Assembly: GCA_900708905.1 (NCBI GenBank)
Contig: CAADRB010000088.1
Location: 284,813 to 348,812, forward strand
Length of the DNA: 64,000 nucleotides
Direction of reading: 5' to 3'
Source: Hymenolepis diminuta
Lineage: Eukaryota > Platyhelminthes > Cestoda > Cyclophyllidea > Hymenolepididae
Positions 25,301 through 37,479 of this stretch are shown one piece after another. Made by a program: the position numbers and the translations under genes. Positions within the stretch are counted from its first letter, which is position 1; every line of letters begins with the position of its first letter. Below the pieces are notes generated by a model that did no database searches, had not been told where the DNA came from, and saw only the letters and a list, made by a program, of their open reading frames with translations.

Positions 25301-28300
25301 TAACTTCAACTGAGTAGTGAAAAAGTTGAAATTCCAAGTCCCATGGACCAAACCTCCCTACCCTCTCCCTTAAAATTAAAATACTAAAGCTACGTATTCG
25401 TTTGTCCAAACAGTACAGAGCAATATCAATAAAGGACCCGATTATTACTACTATCTAGTATTAGATCTATGGAAAACTATGAGAAATCCCAGTCTCATCT
25501 TCATCAACTCCAAAAGAATTAACATCGATGAGATAAGAAAAAAACGAAAACGAACCATTTCTAAAACAAATGATAGCATTTAGTTTCACGGCCTTACATA
25601 ATAATAGGAAAAGAGGACGACTATTCCTAATCTATCATTAAGATGGTCGAGTAATATGAAATACTGATCACGAAAATTCAAGCGAAATACCCCAAATACA
25701 ACTTTGCCTTATGAATAGAAAAGTACCTTATTTGCTAATGGACTCGTTCTTCAAATTGCGTTTTCTTATAAGAGAAACTAAATATTATTATTCTGAAGAA
25801 GTAGTGGTAATATTAATGCTCTATTGATTATGCACAATGACACTGATCCTAAGCCTATTACTAATATTCAAAATAATATCGAAAGGATGACTATTGACTT
25901 CAACTGATAGAGAAACTTATAATCTGGAAATCTTCCTTCAAAAATAAGTTAAAACTCTCCTCTCTTAACTACATAATATCATATTAAATATCATGACAGA
26001 CTAATAAGTACCAATAGGTAGAAATTCATTCAATCACTACCCACTCCATTTGCATACCTATTACTAATTATACCCAAGGTGATAGGATAGGATAATAAGT
26101 AGAATAATATAAAACAGACAGATAAATACTTTCACAAATAAAAACATTACTTATATAAATTACCTGACATCTGAGCAGTGAGCTGTGATTCAGGTGAGCA
26201 TTCCATAGCGTTGAATTTAGCGCATTGATCCAGCAGTGCTTGTGGCAGTCCCGAATCAGGTTTGAGAAGCTCCTTAGGGTCGAGATTGAGACTTGAGAGA
26301 AATGAGCTAAAGAGAAAGTAAATCATGAGGATACAAAGTCACTATCCTAATATGTTGATATCTATTAGTGTAAAAACTATATCTTACCTTAGATTTGTGT
26401 CCTTTTCCTCAACATCAGCCAAAACCTTTCGTAGAAAATCGGCCTTCTTTTCGCTAGCATCAATACAAAACCGTCAGAAAAACAAAGTATGGAGAGAAGT
26501 GGGGATTTATAAATGGAAAATACCTATAAACTGAACTGGCCTTCAGTGTTTTGAGAGGAAGAAGATCCTTGAAAATATCTTCTCCAATAACTTCACGGTC
26601 CGTATAGTCGAAGGGAGTTGGCTTGGCCAGACAGGCACCTGTAAGAAAGGTAACTCAAGATGTTACGGTAACAAACCTGGCTTTTGTAATCTTGCTATTT
26701 TCTGAGGTCTAAATAACTAGAGCAATAATGCATACGACTTGAGTTTGTATGGTTGCTTAGAATGAATTTAGATCTAGCCCAGTTAATATCTACCAAACAT
26801 TTCAGTTAGCATAGGAATGAGTGGACGAAAGTTCCATAATTAAGAGATTCTAGAATATCTTCCTTCAACAGTATACTTAGGAAGCACAACGATTAAAAGA
26901 CATTTATACAGTTTTCGATCAAAACCAAACTATCAATCCCTCCAAGATTAGATATAAACTTCGAAGACATTTTCTTGGTTATCTTGGCTATTCATACATT
27001 CACGGAAAGAGTGGATGCACCTACCGCTCTTTATCGCTTTAAAAGGGACTAGTTAGCACAAAACATGCTACTCATGTGGTAATTATATTTGAATATACTT
27101 TATACTACTCATTTAAGTATCGTTCCGAGAACCCCCACAATTAAACGTCGATAAATGGAAATCCAATATCATGTCAGGTTTAGATCAGACCAAATTAGAA
27201 AATATGAGAGAAAATGAACTGACGAGATAATACTCGTACCACAGTTAGTAGCGCATTAACTAGCGAAAGTGGTCAAAACTGTTTTGTAAATACTTCGATA
27301 ATTCCACAAGTGTCGATCATTATATTTGCCTTGGTCTCTGGGATCTTTACGAACAAAATTTCCAGGCAATGCATAAACGACAAGGAGAAATTCTGAATAG
27401 AATGCATACACAACCGAAATATCAGAGAGGCACGAAAAATCAGTAACAACTCACCTTCAATTTTGGCTAGATCCTGTGGCTGGGGCACAAGTTCATGATA
27501 AATTTGGCTGTTATCCTTGATGGCATCAGCACATCTAAAAGGAAACAAAATAATAAATGTGTAACGGCAATGTAATTGAGGCAAGTCAGCGCAGTTCTAG
27601 AAGCGAGCTTCTTCTTATGCAAAACAAATTATATCTGAGTGGCGAAATAGAAGCCACAGATTTGAAACTGAACCCTTTCATCATTCACGGCTATTATAGG
27701 CCTAACAATCTTTAGAACCAAATTCCAACCGAACTGAGAATGCTCCAAATTAGGCAAATGGCATATAGTATGCATGCACTACACCAACCAAGCCAATGAT
27801 ACTACAAAAACTCGAGTGAACAGACATTTAAAATAAATGCAATTATTTACAATGGAACAAAATCAACATTAAAATTTTAATAGTAATATTTAGCGATTTA
27901 CTTAAACAAAAGCCACCTCGCTAATAATATGGATATGAAGGTGATAGTCATAAGAATGTCGAACTTAAATAACCAAAAAAATCTTTTAATTTAAGCAGAA
28001 TTTTTTGTAGACCCCATCATACACAATATTGTTGAAGATAAACAACTTGAAGACAATTTGTTCCAATTTAATGTTCATCAAAATAGACCTCTTGCACACT
28101 ATGCGTAAGACTTCTTAAACATTTACGAATTCCTTTAACGAGAAACATAAAGTGATCTTTATCCAATTTAATTCTAAAATAACTACAAAGGTTCAAACTA
28201 CTCTAGGAAAGCAGATAATTAGACCTTTTTTGCCCTTCTTCATATATATCACTTTATTCGTGTGGTCATGACCGCTCAGCAATTCTCTTCGTCATCTAAA

Positions 28301-31300
28301 AATGCTTTAACAATCGTAGTGATAGGTACTCTCATGCACTTATCCACCAGCGCACTGATGTAATAATCTATTATGCAATAAAATTTTGTGCCAGTCGAAT
28401 TTGGTGTTTTATTTTTTGGAAATAAAATTAACTGAGAAAATCCTAGATACTATATTCGAGATTGCATCACTCAGCTGCCTCGCCAAGTGAAAAGGACACA
28501 AACTTATATCTATAATAGTTTAAGCTCGACTTGGATTAAGCAATGTAAAGTCTCAAACCTCCGGGATTCTATCCTGCTTTTATGATCATAACGTACCCGA
28601 TGCACAACACGACTTATCCAATAAGAACTTCTTGCGATGCTCAATAATGAATAAAAGCACAAACATACCCTTTTACGATAATTTCCCGAGCGAATTGGAT
28701 AGTAGCGATCATACTCTGTCCGAGCTGAGGTTCAATGGAATCGGTGAAGGTTTTGGCCACACGCCAGGCCTCTTCAATGTCCGTCTGAGCCAACTTATAA
28801 TGCGCAACTGTGATGCCGAATTTCATCTCGTTGGCGTTGTCAAGAGCCAGGAAATAGTTTACCAAACTCGAATAGTAAGACTTCTTAATGAGGATCACTC
28901 TTGACCAGTCCTGTAATAAACGAAATCGAGAGGAGAATGAGCATTAGCATATAATATTATCATTTATTTTACAATTAAATAAAATCGTAGTTAATTTCAA
29001 AGAAATGTGGTTGAAAATGTCCATTCGGCTATAAAATATCTACCTATTTGGTTTAGCAATACGAAATAACAGAACCATGACAAAGCCAAATTCGGAGAAG
29101 AAATTAGGTTACTAAACGGACTTCACTTTCTTGAGCGAGAGACTTTACAACATTCACAAAAGAATATTGAAATGTATGCGAATGCTCATTAAAAACATGG
29201 AAACGTCCCAAAATATCTATAGAAGAGATCACAGTACTCCGACAGCGATTCCAAAGTCCATTAGGGAAGTGTTGTCAATAACTGACTTGAGTTGAGGGAG
29301 GAGAAACTTATGAGAAACTTGCATCCTAGCCTCCCTATTTGTGACTGCAGTTAACGAGTGAAGTTGCCAATTTAAATTGTTGACATTGCGACCGCTAACC
29401 GTTGACCGCTGCGACACAACACAAAACAATTTAAAAGAGTATAAAATCAATTTTTCTGAGCTTCTCAAATCTTATTAAATACATTTAAACTAAAGACGCC
29501 GCCCATCAGATTTTAATTTCAGACCTCGAAGGGTTAAAACCAAACCTAAGTAGTGTCTAGATACTGTAAGAAAGAACACATTCAGTGATATGGAGTAATT
29601 TTATTGCATGTCTGGATTATTTGCTACCGCATTCCGCTTATCTATTTTTATGTAGTTTATTGCCCTTTTCATATTGTTATTTGCACTATTCGTCCCCTCC
29701 CCAGGGCTTTGGGTGGTTTTTTCGATTTTCCTCCTCCTACAAAACTACTTTTCAGCTTACTGGTTATAAGGTTAGTTGCCCTCTCCTGTTCTTCCTTAAC
29801 GAAATATTCTGTTGTTGACTCTGCCTCATTCCTATTTTGTCATAGTTGAGCTCTTGCAGTTAGAAAGTTTAGTTAGCTTTCTCCATCGTACATCAACGTC
29901 TTCTAGAGTAGAGCTTCTTCTATTATAACTGCAGAAAGCTTGAATGATTTATCACAGCAGGTAGTACATTAGAAAGCAGTACATTTGATTTACTTATTTG
30001 CATGATCACACCAACCAATTCAAGTTAAAATATGTTGTTGTGGATGATGACAAGTGAACAATTTAAACGCCTGAACTCTCATGATTCAGGGTCAGGGGAT
30101 AGTTAAAAAGAGAATGTCTTTTGAGTCTAATATCATTTTCTTTAAACTTACTAGAGAGACTATTCTAATCACCACCAATCAGACTGAAATGCAATCTTAA
30201 TCGTGATTATGATTATTGGATTATGTCGAATGGAAATGTAACAAAGAACCTAGAACAAGAATGAGGCAACGCATTATTCCCCTTCTCTTTTCTCTTCTTT
30301 AAAAACAGGGAAAAAACTTGACAGATATTTTTACCAAGGTAAACGAGTATACTGAATGAATCTTAGATACAGGTCGTTGCATTGAAATTGAATCAGATAC
30401 ACAAATCTAAAGCTATAACAATACATAGGCCAATACTTAACAAATACACCTTACAGCACTCATATTGGGCTCCTTGTCAAACAGTTTTAGGTATTGTGCG
30501 CGATTATACTTCAAATGGCTTCTGAAGAACTAAATATTAATTAGAGTGCATTGGTTCAAAAATATGTCATTATGCTCTTAGGAGTTACTAAGTTACTAAG
30601 CTAATGCTGTTCTGACTGCCAAAACTTTTCCCAAACAAAATAGGAGAAAGATAATCCATATTAGGGAGGATGAACTCAAGTTTTGACTGTAGCTTGTAAG
30701 ATGAGAAAGCGTACCTATGGAAAGAGTGGAAGTATCATACATCGTATTTGCGGTAGTCTCTCACACCCCGTTGTTTATTTATCTGTTGAAACTATGTGAA
30801 ACAGACTCTCAAAACGGTCCAATTGTACCTTACTTGGATATACATATTCAGACACGATTCAACCTTTTGACATTAAGGTACAATGGGACTGGGACAGTTT
30901 AGTGATACGGAGTGGTTGGATGCGCAACTATCCTAAATCTTAAATACTGAAACATCTTAGAAGCAGTTCAAAACTCTAATCATCTGCCACGACAGTCAAG
31001 TATAAAAGAATAATGGATGAGATGATTTGACAGTGGGAAATGATCGCTAAGCTACTCAAGAGAATAGTTAAAAATTCTTATGCCATAGACAGTCCAACGC
31101 TAAGACAGGGTGCAATGGTACCCGCACTGAATAACTCCAACGAAGTTGCGCTAAGATAGTAAACATCGCGTGGTTATATTTAGTGCAAAAAGTCAGTCAC
31201 GTGAGGATTGAATATGTGGAAAAATTGAGATCTTGAGTGGTACATTGATTAGATGATAATAAAATGAACGCACATACTTGACAACCCCCTCCCCCTCCCC

Positions 31301-34300
31301 CTCCCCATTGTGATGAAAAGCATAAAAAAGTACGACGAGTCAACCCAGTAGTGAAATACAATTGATGAAACTTTGTTAACCCTAAAACATCAAGTCAGTG
31401 TAATGTATCAGCCATGTCTTCAAGTCTCCTTACTTTTTTCTAGAAAGTATCGTAAGATACTTTATGCTATCTCTCGAACGTTGTATACCCGCACCATCAT
31501 TACTATCTCCACTTTCTTTATTGTAATCGCGAGCACCTACAAATCACTTCATTCCTCCTGATATTCTACTCCATTTCTTCCAAGTTTCCCAATAATAAAC
31601 ATGTCTCTCATAACATTCTTCTCTCTCTCTGCCGTGCTATTGTAGCGAAAATTGATAAAGCCTACAGAAAAGCTGCGGACCAAAATTAGAAACCTACCTA
31701 CCAACTTCCCCTAAAAAATCTCCAATTGACACTTATTAATTTTGATCAATATCATCGAGCAGCAATTGTTTAATTCGTGTTAAAACACCTTCATTTCATG
31801 AGTTTAAAGGAAAACTTAAAGGAGATGAATTCATAAAAGATAAACCTTTGATTAAAATATAACTTACAGTGTAGATCAACCCAACCGTTTTAATAGTGAT
31901 TTCTATTCAAATAGGGAGTAAGCTGTACAGCAAGTCACAATAAATGGCGGCTAAATAGTCCTATAGCTATTTAAGTAAAACGCGAAATTAACTATCGTCA
32001 TAGCGACCATATTAGAATAGCGTTGTAAAGGGACAAAAACAATTGCGAAAAGGAAAGCAAGTGCCTAAAATAATTGGATGCTTTGAATATTGAAGAAGAG
32101 CAAGGGTGGCTAAAAGTAACCTTCCTAAGTGAAAACTTTATAAAATGTAAAGACCATGTAACCAGGTCTTTCTTTTGTGGAGAATATAAAGAATTTAATC
32201 AAAAGATGTCTCGAAGAAATCTTAGGCTTCTTCCTTTAAGGAAAGCTATGAAAAGGCTTTCCATTGCGCTTTTGAGCAACCCGATACTACCAATAACATG
32301 CAATAAGATTAAGCAAGACTCAAAGGGTGTATCTGATTGGAGCAATCTATCAGAACTAAAAACCCAACCAAATTTTCGCAAATCAAAAATAGCAATATCA
32401 GAGAGGTTTGCCTGCTCTATGCCCATAAAAGGCGAAGAATAGAATAGATTATTAAAACACAAGTACGATTAATTATATTGGCTTCAAATGCACCATTTCT
32501 GGCTGCTTAAAACAGAAAGAGGCAAGGATGGCTGGGATACTGCTTATTAGAATGTCATCCACAATTCTTGGCTGACTGAGTAAAAAGACACTTTAACGAA
32601 GTAAGTTACCGGCAAATGATCCCTGATTTGAGCTAATGAATAAAGTGAAAGAATAAAAGTGAAAGAGTATGATGGAATTAATGAACAAAACTCCTGTCAT
32701 CCTCACAACTTTAGCGTATCAACAGTATGCATCCGCAGGACTTAACAGATTTATACTGAATACACCATTCCAACATAAACTAGGTCTAATAAAGAGTATA
32801 AATTAGGGACGAACCTTGCGAAATTTTGGAGGCACAGATTCATCAAGAACACTGACCATGGCAGCGCAGCGTTCGTAAGACTCAGCCAAGTTCTTCACCA
32901 ACTTGGCTGTAATGCTGGGAGAACGTTTATCAGCTATTGCCTTCTCCGCTATGCACTCCTGGGCTTGGCTCTAGAAAATACAACACAAAAATCGTTCATT
33001 ACAATCAGTGCAAGAAAAGACATAAAGGGAAAAGGACCTTCAAAACAGAAACCTTCAACCAAGAATCAATTGTACATGTTCATTTTAACTTTCATTAAAT
33101 GGGAGGAAAATTTTAGTGACAAGAGGACTCTGGAAATATGATTAATGCATGACAGGAAAGAGTTTTCTCAAAGTGAATATTCAAACACGGTAGAATTAAA
33201 CATCCCAACGAAATACTACGAATCTCTGCAGCATGTCCGGAAAAGGAACAATATTTCTTTAATGAAGTGACTCACTTCAACCTAAGCACTAGTAGCCTAA
33301 ATGACGGGTTCCAATCCAATTACATAAAAAACTCAAAGGCCCGATTGGTTTCCAACACTCATGTTGAGCAGAGAGATGGAATAATAAAGCATCATATGAT
33401 GGGAAACTCGAATTTCATCACCCTATTTTATATGCCAAACCTAACCAGTGCGAGTGGGCATTCTGTTCACCGGGGCATGGGCATTGAACTCTTAATCTTT
33501 GACTTCATAGCCGGGCAAGCTAACTAGGATCAATGAGAAAACAATGAATAAAGATAAAAGACATCATAAATATCAAACTGAATGTCAAATGGGGAGATGA
33601 TAACTGAATCAAACAAAAGTATAAAAAAGACCTGGTGTAAGGAATCAAAATCGAAATAATGGCTTTTTAAAATCTTACAAGACAAATGAGACTGTAGATG
33701 TGAAACAGATCTCCAGTCATATCTTCAGCTCCTGTGAATGATCCGTAGCGTTCACGAAGTGATTGGAATATCCAAGCTGCGCATTGGAAGTAGGTACAAG
33801 CAGTTTTCATACTCTAAAAAGAAAAAAATAATGTAATAGAAATAAAAAGAAAAAGGAATCAGGCAGTTTTATTTACTTCACCCTCCATTCGTGACTGTTT
33901 GCGGCCAAGATGAGCATAAGCAGCGCCTAATCCATAAAGAATAGCAGCTTCTTCATAAGTAATTTCGGTTCGAACAAATTGCTTTTGATAGAATGCATCT
34001 TGCCTGGGTAGAGGAAAACAGTAATGATAAAAGCAAATCAAACGACTTGAAAATATAAAAAAATTAACCTACCATGGCCATTCAACAAGTTTCGGAGTCG
34101 TCAAATCAATTCTGTTTTTAAGAAGCATCAAATGTGCATAATATCGCTTAATAATGACCAATGAATTTTCATCACTTGGAAACTTGCAACACTCCTAAAG
34201 AATAATAAATAGCAAACAGAAAATTTACCGTTCGAAGAGCAAGAAAATTGCGGAAAATATCCTCATTAATGAACGTCTGTTCTCCATAGCGCTTCCTAAT

Positions 34301-34425
34301 TTTCTGAGAGGCACTAAATAACCTAAAATCGAACAACTCACTTTCTTTATTGGTGATATATCTGGGGCAACGGGACTTATTTTTAAAGGAACAATAAACA
34401 TAGGAATTCTGGGCACATTATCCAT
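16046..34425 (-). CDS. PTPN23: HD-PTP / PTPN23 orthologue, complete 19-exon gene, predicted pseudophosphatase
   Basis: ESCRT-associated BRO1 protein that in animals sorts ubiquitinated receptors at endosomes. Exons, minus strand in transcript order: 34342-34425, 34229-34303, 34073-34194, 33877-34003, 33679-33813, 32815-32970, 28669-28910, 27455-27534, 26524-26638, 26388-26453, 26164-26306, 25078-25169, 24752-24968, 23649-23964, 22959-23191, 21104-21351, 18627-20150, 16503-17918, 16046-16330. All introns are GT-AG and every phase joins; the sum is 5676 nt, or 1891 residues plus stop (human about 1640). Start M-D-N-V-P-R-I-P-M-F matches the family N-terminus. Order: BRO1 (1-380), V-domain coiled coils (about 345-735), Gln/Pro linker (about 760-1325), phosphatase domain (about 1370-1760), and a tail with F-G-D-L-D-P-L. 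The signature loop has lost Cys and Arg. The first introns are 33-69 nt and later ones reach 3.9 kb. Confidence 0.93.
16503..17918 (-). CDS. PTPN23: HD-PTP exon 18: degenerate tyrosine-phosphatase domain
   Basis: The exon opens at 17918 after TTTTAG with A-D-L-E-V-Q-R-R-E-K. Conserved PTP-fold pieces are S-K-N-R-C-H-E-C-I-A-Y-D-F-N-R-V, K-K-D-D-Y-I-N-A-S and T-Q-A-P-L-P-N-T-V-A-D-F-W. The signature H-C-x5-R-T/S-G is replaced by V-S-E-D-G-G-G-L-G-G (16875-16904): His becomes Val, Cys becomes Ser and Arg becomes Leu, with only glycines kept. The W-P-D/E loop position reads Y-S-G-P-I-P. A Pro/Arg-rich insertion of about 80 residues lies between the T-L-P strand and the E-I-R-L-Q strand. Catalysis is therefore not expected. 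Human HD-PTP itself is reported to be catalytically inert or very weak, but it retains the Cys and Arg. Confidence 0.92.
18627..21351 (-). CDS. PTPN23: HD-PTP exons 16-17: Gln/Pro-rich linker
   Basis: Low-complexity linker rich in Gln, Pro, Ser and Tyr, as in other HD-PTPs, expected to be disordered and to bind adaptor domains. Exon 17 (1524 nt) holds a tandem repeat of about 33-36 residues, 3.3 copies, each with Q-Q-Y-R-P, P-V-Q-Q and S-L-x-G (19605-19943). It also holds the motif F-S-E-M-M-S twice, 57 residues apart (19347-19364 and 19176-19193). The exon 17 donor TCAG|GTAAAG at 18626 is supported by the phase-0 join to exon 18. Reading on past the donor would end the protein within about 16 residues, so an alternative short isoform lacking the phosphatase region is conceivable. 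Confidence 0.88.
19605..19943 (-). repeat. Coding tandem repeat in the HD-PTP linker, 3.3 units
   Basis: Successive units begin Q-Q-Y-R-P-T-V-P-P-V-Q-Q, Q-Q-Y-R-P-P-A-P-V-I-Q-Q, Q-Q-C-Q-P-T-I-P-P-V-Q-Q and, partially, Q-Q-Y-G-S-N-T-P-P-V-Q-Q. Each full unit carries a central S-P-L-P/S-H-I-P and a final S-L-x-G. Unit length is about 33-36 residues. Confidence 0.8.
22959..26453 (-). CDS. PTPN23: HD-PTP exons 10-15: V-domain coiled coils
   Basis: These exons encode the two-armed helical V domain. Exon 10 starts Y-S-E-K-K-A-D-F-L-R-K (junction codon shared with exon 9), matching the family's Y-S-E-E-K-A-x-L-L-R. Exon 11 gives F-L-S-S-L-N-L-D-P, exon 12 V-E-A-D-L-E-E-L, exon 14 I-L-S-K-V-E-E-M-R-A-Q-R and D-D-I-T-Q-E-L-L-T-T, and exon 15 E-A-Y-D-D-L and G-Q-A-F-Y-H-D-I. 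In relatives this region binds ubiquitin and, via the arm junction, YPxnL-type ligands. The exon 14 donor is GTGAGT (23643-23648), supported by phase: two bases carried to one base of exon 15. Confidence 0.9.
26524..28910 (-). CDS. PTPN23: HD-PTP exons 7-9: C-terminal half of the BRO1 domain
   Basis: Exon 7 opens phase 0 with D-W-S-R-V-I-L-I-K-K and carries K-F-G-I-T-V-A-H-Y, matching the family's K-F-G-E-R-V-A-Y stretch. Exon 8 reads D-N-S-Q-I-Y-H-E-L-V-P, matching the BRO1 D-N-D-x-I-Y-H-E-x-V-P motif. Exon 9 contains P-T-P-F-D-Y-T-D and D-I-F-K-D-L-L-P-L, the end of the domain. The intron before exon 7 is the largest in the gene (3904 nt, 28911-32814) and holds a G-quadruplex motif. Confidence 0.92.
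31285..31306 (-). other. Perfect G-quadruplex motif in HD-PTP intron 6
   Basis: The plus strand reads C5-T-C5-T-C5-T-C4, so the minus strand (the sense strand of HD-PTP) has four G-runs of 4-5 separated by single A loops. This is an ideal short-loop G4 in DNA and in the intronic RNA. Confidence 0.8.
32815..34425 (-). CDS. PTPN23: HD-PTP exons 1-6: N-terminal half of the BRO1 domain
   Basis: These exons encode residues 1-233. Recognisable BRO1 pieces are the start M-D-N-V-P-R-I-P-M, K-R-Y-G-E-Q, then E-I-T-Y-E-E-A-A-I-L-Y-G-L-G-A-A-Y-A-H (the conserved E-x-A-x-x-L-Y-N-L-G-A motif), T-A-C-T-Y-F-Q-C-A-A-W-I-F and the S-Q-A-Q-E-C helix. The BRO1 domain binds ESCRT-III CHMP4 in relatives. Intron 1 is 38 nt if the acceptor is CTCTCAG (34304-34310); two earlier TTAG acceptors in the same tiny intron would shift the frame, so the phase-0 solution is preferred. 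Introns 2-4 are 34, 69 and 63 nt; intron 5 is 708 nt. Confidence 0.92.
33455..33535 (-). repeat. tRNA-like (SINE-type) remnant in HD-PTP intron 5
   Basis: On the minus strand the stretch carries a box-A-like TAGCTTGCCCGG followed by a box-B-like GAGTTCAATGCC. No intact cloverleaf could be drawn, so it is interpreted as a decayed tRNA-derived short element. Confidence 0.25.
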
Positions 34426-34990
34426 TTCAGAGAAAATGTAATTTTGATTTACCCAAGCGTCAGTTAGTGCAAATAAACGACGTTGTACTCATAGCATTTA
34501 AATTTTAACTATGTGTTTAACGCATGTTTAGATTTCAAAATTAAAAATTAAAATAATTTCCACTGTTGTGCGATGCTTATACTTTATTTTTAAAATATTC
34601 GTAAAGATTTAATTTGACGATAGTGTCTCAACTCATGAATTATGTTTTTGATAAAAAATAAGGATCTTCTGGAAGAAATGACTTATTTTTCTGTGTTTGC
34701 ATTTTTATATTAAATCTGGGAATATCCGTACAACCCTGTGTAGTTGTTTTCTATATTTTTTAATTCAATACTTGACTTATGATGTTGCACTGATTCAAAT
34801 AAAGCTATTTTACTTTTTACAATTAGTAATGGTGGTGTTATTTCCTACGAAAATCCAGTAAAATAAAGAATTTACAAAATCCAATAAACTTTCTTTGGTC
34901 AGATGTACGGGGATTGACATGGATTAATGATAAATTGGACAAGAGCAGTGGAAAGAAAAAGGCACCGATAAAGGCAGTCAGCAAAGAATA

Positions 34991-35020
34991 TAGTAGTAGT
35001 AGTTGTTGTTGTTGTTGTTT
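34991..35020 (+). repeat. Trinucleotide microsatellite (TAG)n(TTG)n
   Basis: About four TAG units run directly into about six TTG units. Confidence 0.85.
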
Positions 35021-35859
35021 TTGGTTGTAGTGAATTTTACAGATGGGATTTATATAGCGAGGTTTGATTTAACATTAGTCGTATCTTATAAGAACTGGAA
35101 TTTACTAAAAATCTGAAAGAAATTTTGAATAGTAGTTTTAAATTTGGATGGTTGCTCAACAGGATACCACACATCTTTCGCCTAGGTATTTCCAAATGGA
35201 TAAGTATGTGATATTCGATGTCAGTCTAATGATAGACACTCTTTATTTTAATAAATAAAATCGGGTGTCTAATTCTAACTTTACTGTTCCCTTCTAATAA
35301 TATTTCAGTCCGTGGTCCTCTTCTTCTTTTATTATTTCATACTTGACCTAGATATTTTCTTGACAACAAGTTTCGTAGGGGGTCTAACTGTTTGTGCTCA
35401 CCTGCTTATAAATATCTACCCTGATGCCAATCGTAACGCAGAGACTTCAGTGACGAGGTATGACTGGCGTCAAATCAAGAAATGTTTGTATTCATCAATA
35501 AAATGGGATGGTTTCCCGGCCATATTCGCACTGATCTAATTACTTGAATGACTTGTCTTATTTTTCGGTTAGCCCAGTTCAAATAATAGCATAATATCCA
35601 CAAAAACCCCTAATGTAAAATGTATCTCATCTGAACAAGAGGAGCAGTGAAAAATTATAATAGGTGATCGAGAATGGAAGTTAGAGAATAAAGTTAGTGT
35701 CTTAATGTAATAAGGTTAAAGGGTCTATCGGGGCCTCGAAGAGATGGAATAAATTAAGTCGTTCGTGTCGTCAGATCACTTCGGAGGGGGAAGGCAAGCC
35801 AGTTTGTTGACTAGTAAATTAGGTTTATATACGAAACATTTCTTCCTTAGACGTTAGTC

Positions 35860-36110
35860 ATGTCCGGCGTGATGATAAATACCTGTTTAGGTGTCTATGT
35901 GCAACATACAAACACACAGCAGGACCGCCTGTGGACACTATAATAGAGATCTTATCGTCTGTCAATCATTTTTAATAGCCAGGTGTTGATAGATATCTGC
36001 TGGATATACCACTTAATAAAAACTTTGCTTTTTACAAAGTACACTGTTAAGTTTTGATAATCGGAACCTTTGATATTTCATATTTGACTCCCGGATACCT
36101 GATTGCGTTT
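35860..36110 (+). repeat. Dispersed repeat, copy 1
   Basis: Shares the ordered blocks GGTGTCTAT, ACACACAG, GAGATCTTATCGT and a later ACAAAGTA with 37110-37320 in the same orientation. Some of the same blocks occur near 9705-9800. The family is unknown and no coding capacity was seen. Confidence 0.45.
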
Positions 36111-37109
36111 TTGCCAGCGACGCTTAGAGTTAAATCATTAGTTGATACAATTCAATAAATGATCATATTACCTCGGTAAATTTATATTTCATAGACATTA
36201 ATTGCGAGTAATTAATGCTTGCTAAATGACCTGCTGGAACTCCAAATCTTGAGCAAACGGACAGCAAGCATAGAATAAACAATGCAATGAAACTACTCAT
36301 AATTATGGTAGAAATTATAAATGCTCTTATAATATAAAAATCAAATAAAAAACTATCATTCGATTACTGATTAAAAAACTTGATCAACATGCATCACCAC
36401 CGACATATATACAAATTTATTCATGTTTCTTATTGGACTACTCAAAGTCATTTATGATCCAAAATCCACCTCCATTTCTTTGAAGGCAGAATGAATTGAG
36501 CAGGAAATGATCCTCAAATAGAGAGTAAAGATTTAAAACAAATTGTTTTTTTATATTATATTAAATGTAGAAAGGAGCCATATTATGTTCTATATTATCT
36601 TTATCATACTATTGTCTAGAGATGCACCCTGACAGAAGTACAGAATGAAATTGAATTTGATATAGTAGCTGTAAAATTACATTAGTTAATCATCAGCAAT
36701 ATTGCAGAATTTTTAAAATTAAAATTACGCTTATGAAACGATATTTATGGGTTTTTGTTAAATTTATTTACTTGGTTTAGATTAATAAAAATTCATTGAA
36801 AATTATTTCAATAAATATTTCAGTAATTGGGCAACGTCCATTGTCAGTTTACGTTGTATTTTATTATTGTGGTTAAATTTGCATGATACTCGATGCTTTA
36901 ATACCGAAAAGTACCGTTTTTTATGATAATACCGGCCTTCGGTAATTATTTTTTATCGAGCCTTTAAATCCGGCTATTGTGAAAACTTATAGTGTATGCT
37001 GAAAATGGAGAAATATCGCTCGTACTGATGTGAAACAATGTAATGTGTGTATCTGGGCAACATAAAAGTAAAAAGTCAAGTGGCCGAGAGTTCATCACAA
37101 TACTTTGTC

Positions 37110-37320
37110 TGACGTCAATCAAATCTAGTCGTCGATGTCTCTGCTTGATGATCGGCATCTGCGAAGGTGTCTATAAGCAGAAATGCATACACACAGTTGG
37201 ATCATGAATAGTTACCTTAGTCGAGATCTTATCGTTTTCCTATCTCCAGATGTTATTTTACACAAAGTAGCTCTAATCCTATGTAAAAGTACATTTGGGA
37301 ATTGACCGAATTCGGCCAGA
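37110..37320 (+). repeat. Dispersed repeat, copy 2
   Basis: Same ordered blocks as 35860-36110; its left part (GTCGATGTCTCTG) also matches 9711-9723. About 160 bases further right lies the retroelement-related stretch 37480-37705, so both may be parts of one larger decayed element. Confidence 0.45.
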
Positions 37321-37479
37321 TATCCTTCATGAAATCGATAATCTTCATAAGTTTAACTGAAATCAACAGCCTACAGTGAGAAAACCAAGATTTGGGTTAG
37401 TCCAAAGGTTTGTAGGACAAGTGAAAGTGAGTGCTATAACGTAACCAACTAGGAGTTCGGATAGTAATCTAGCAGAGCC

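Noticed and set aside
32074..32462. Open frame of 122 codons on + and an overlapping 87-codon frame on -
   Set aside because: Lies inside HD-PTP intron 6, has no recognisable motif, and both strands are open at once, which suggests chance or decayed repeat sequence rather than a gene.
34225..34341. Continuous frame through HD-PTP intron 1
   Set aside because: The unspliced frame reads on for about 38 codons but loses BRO1 similarity; splicing out 38 nt restores K-R-Y-G-E-Q and the collinear frame with exon 3.
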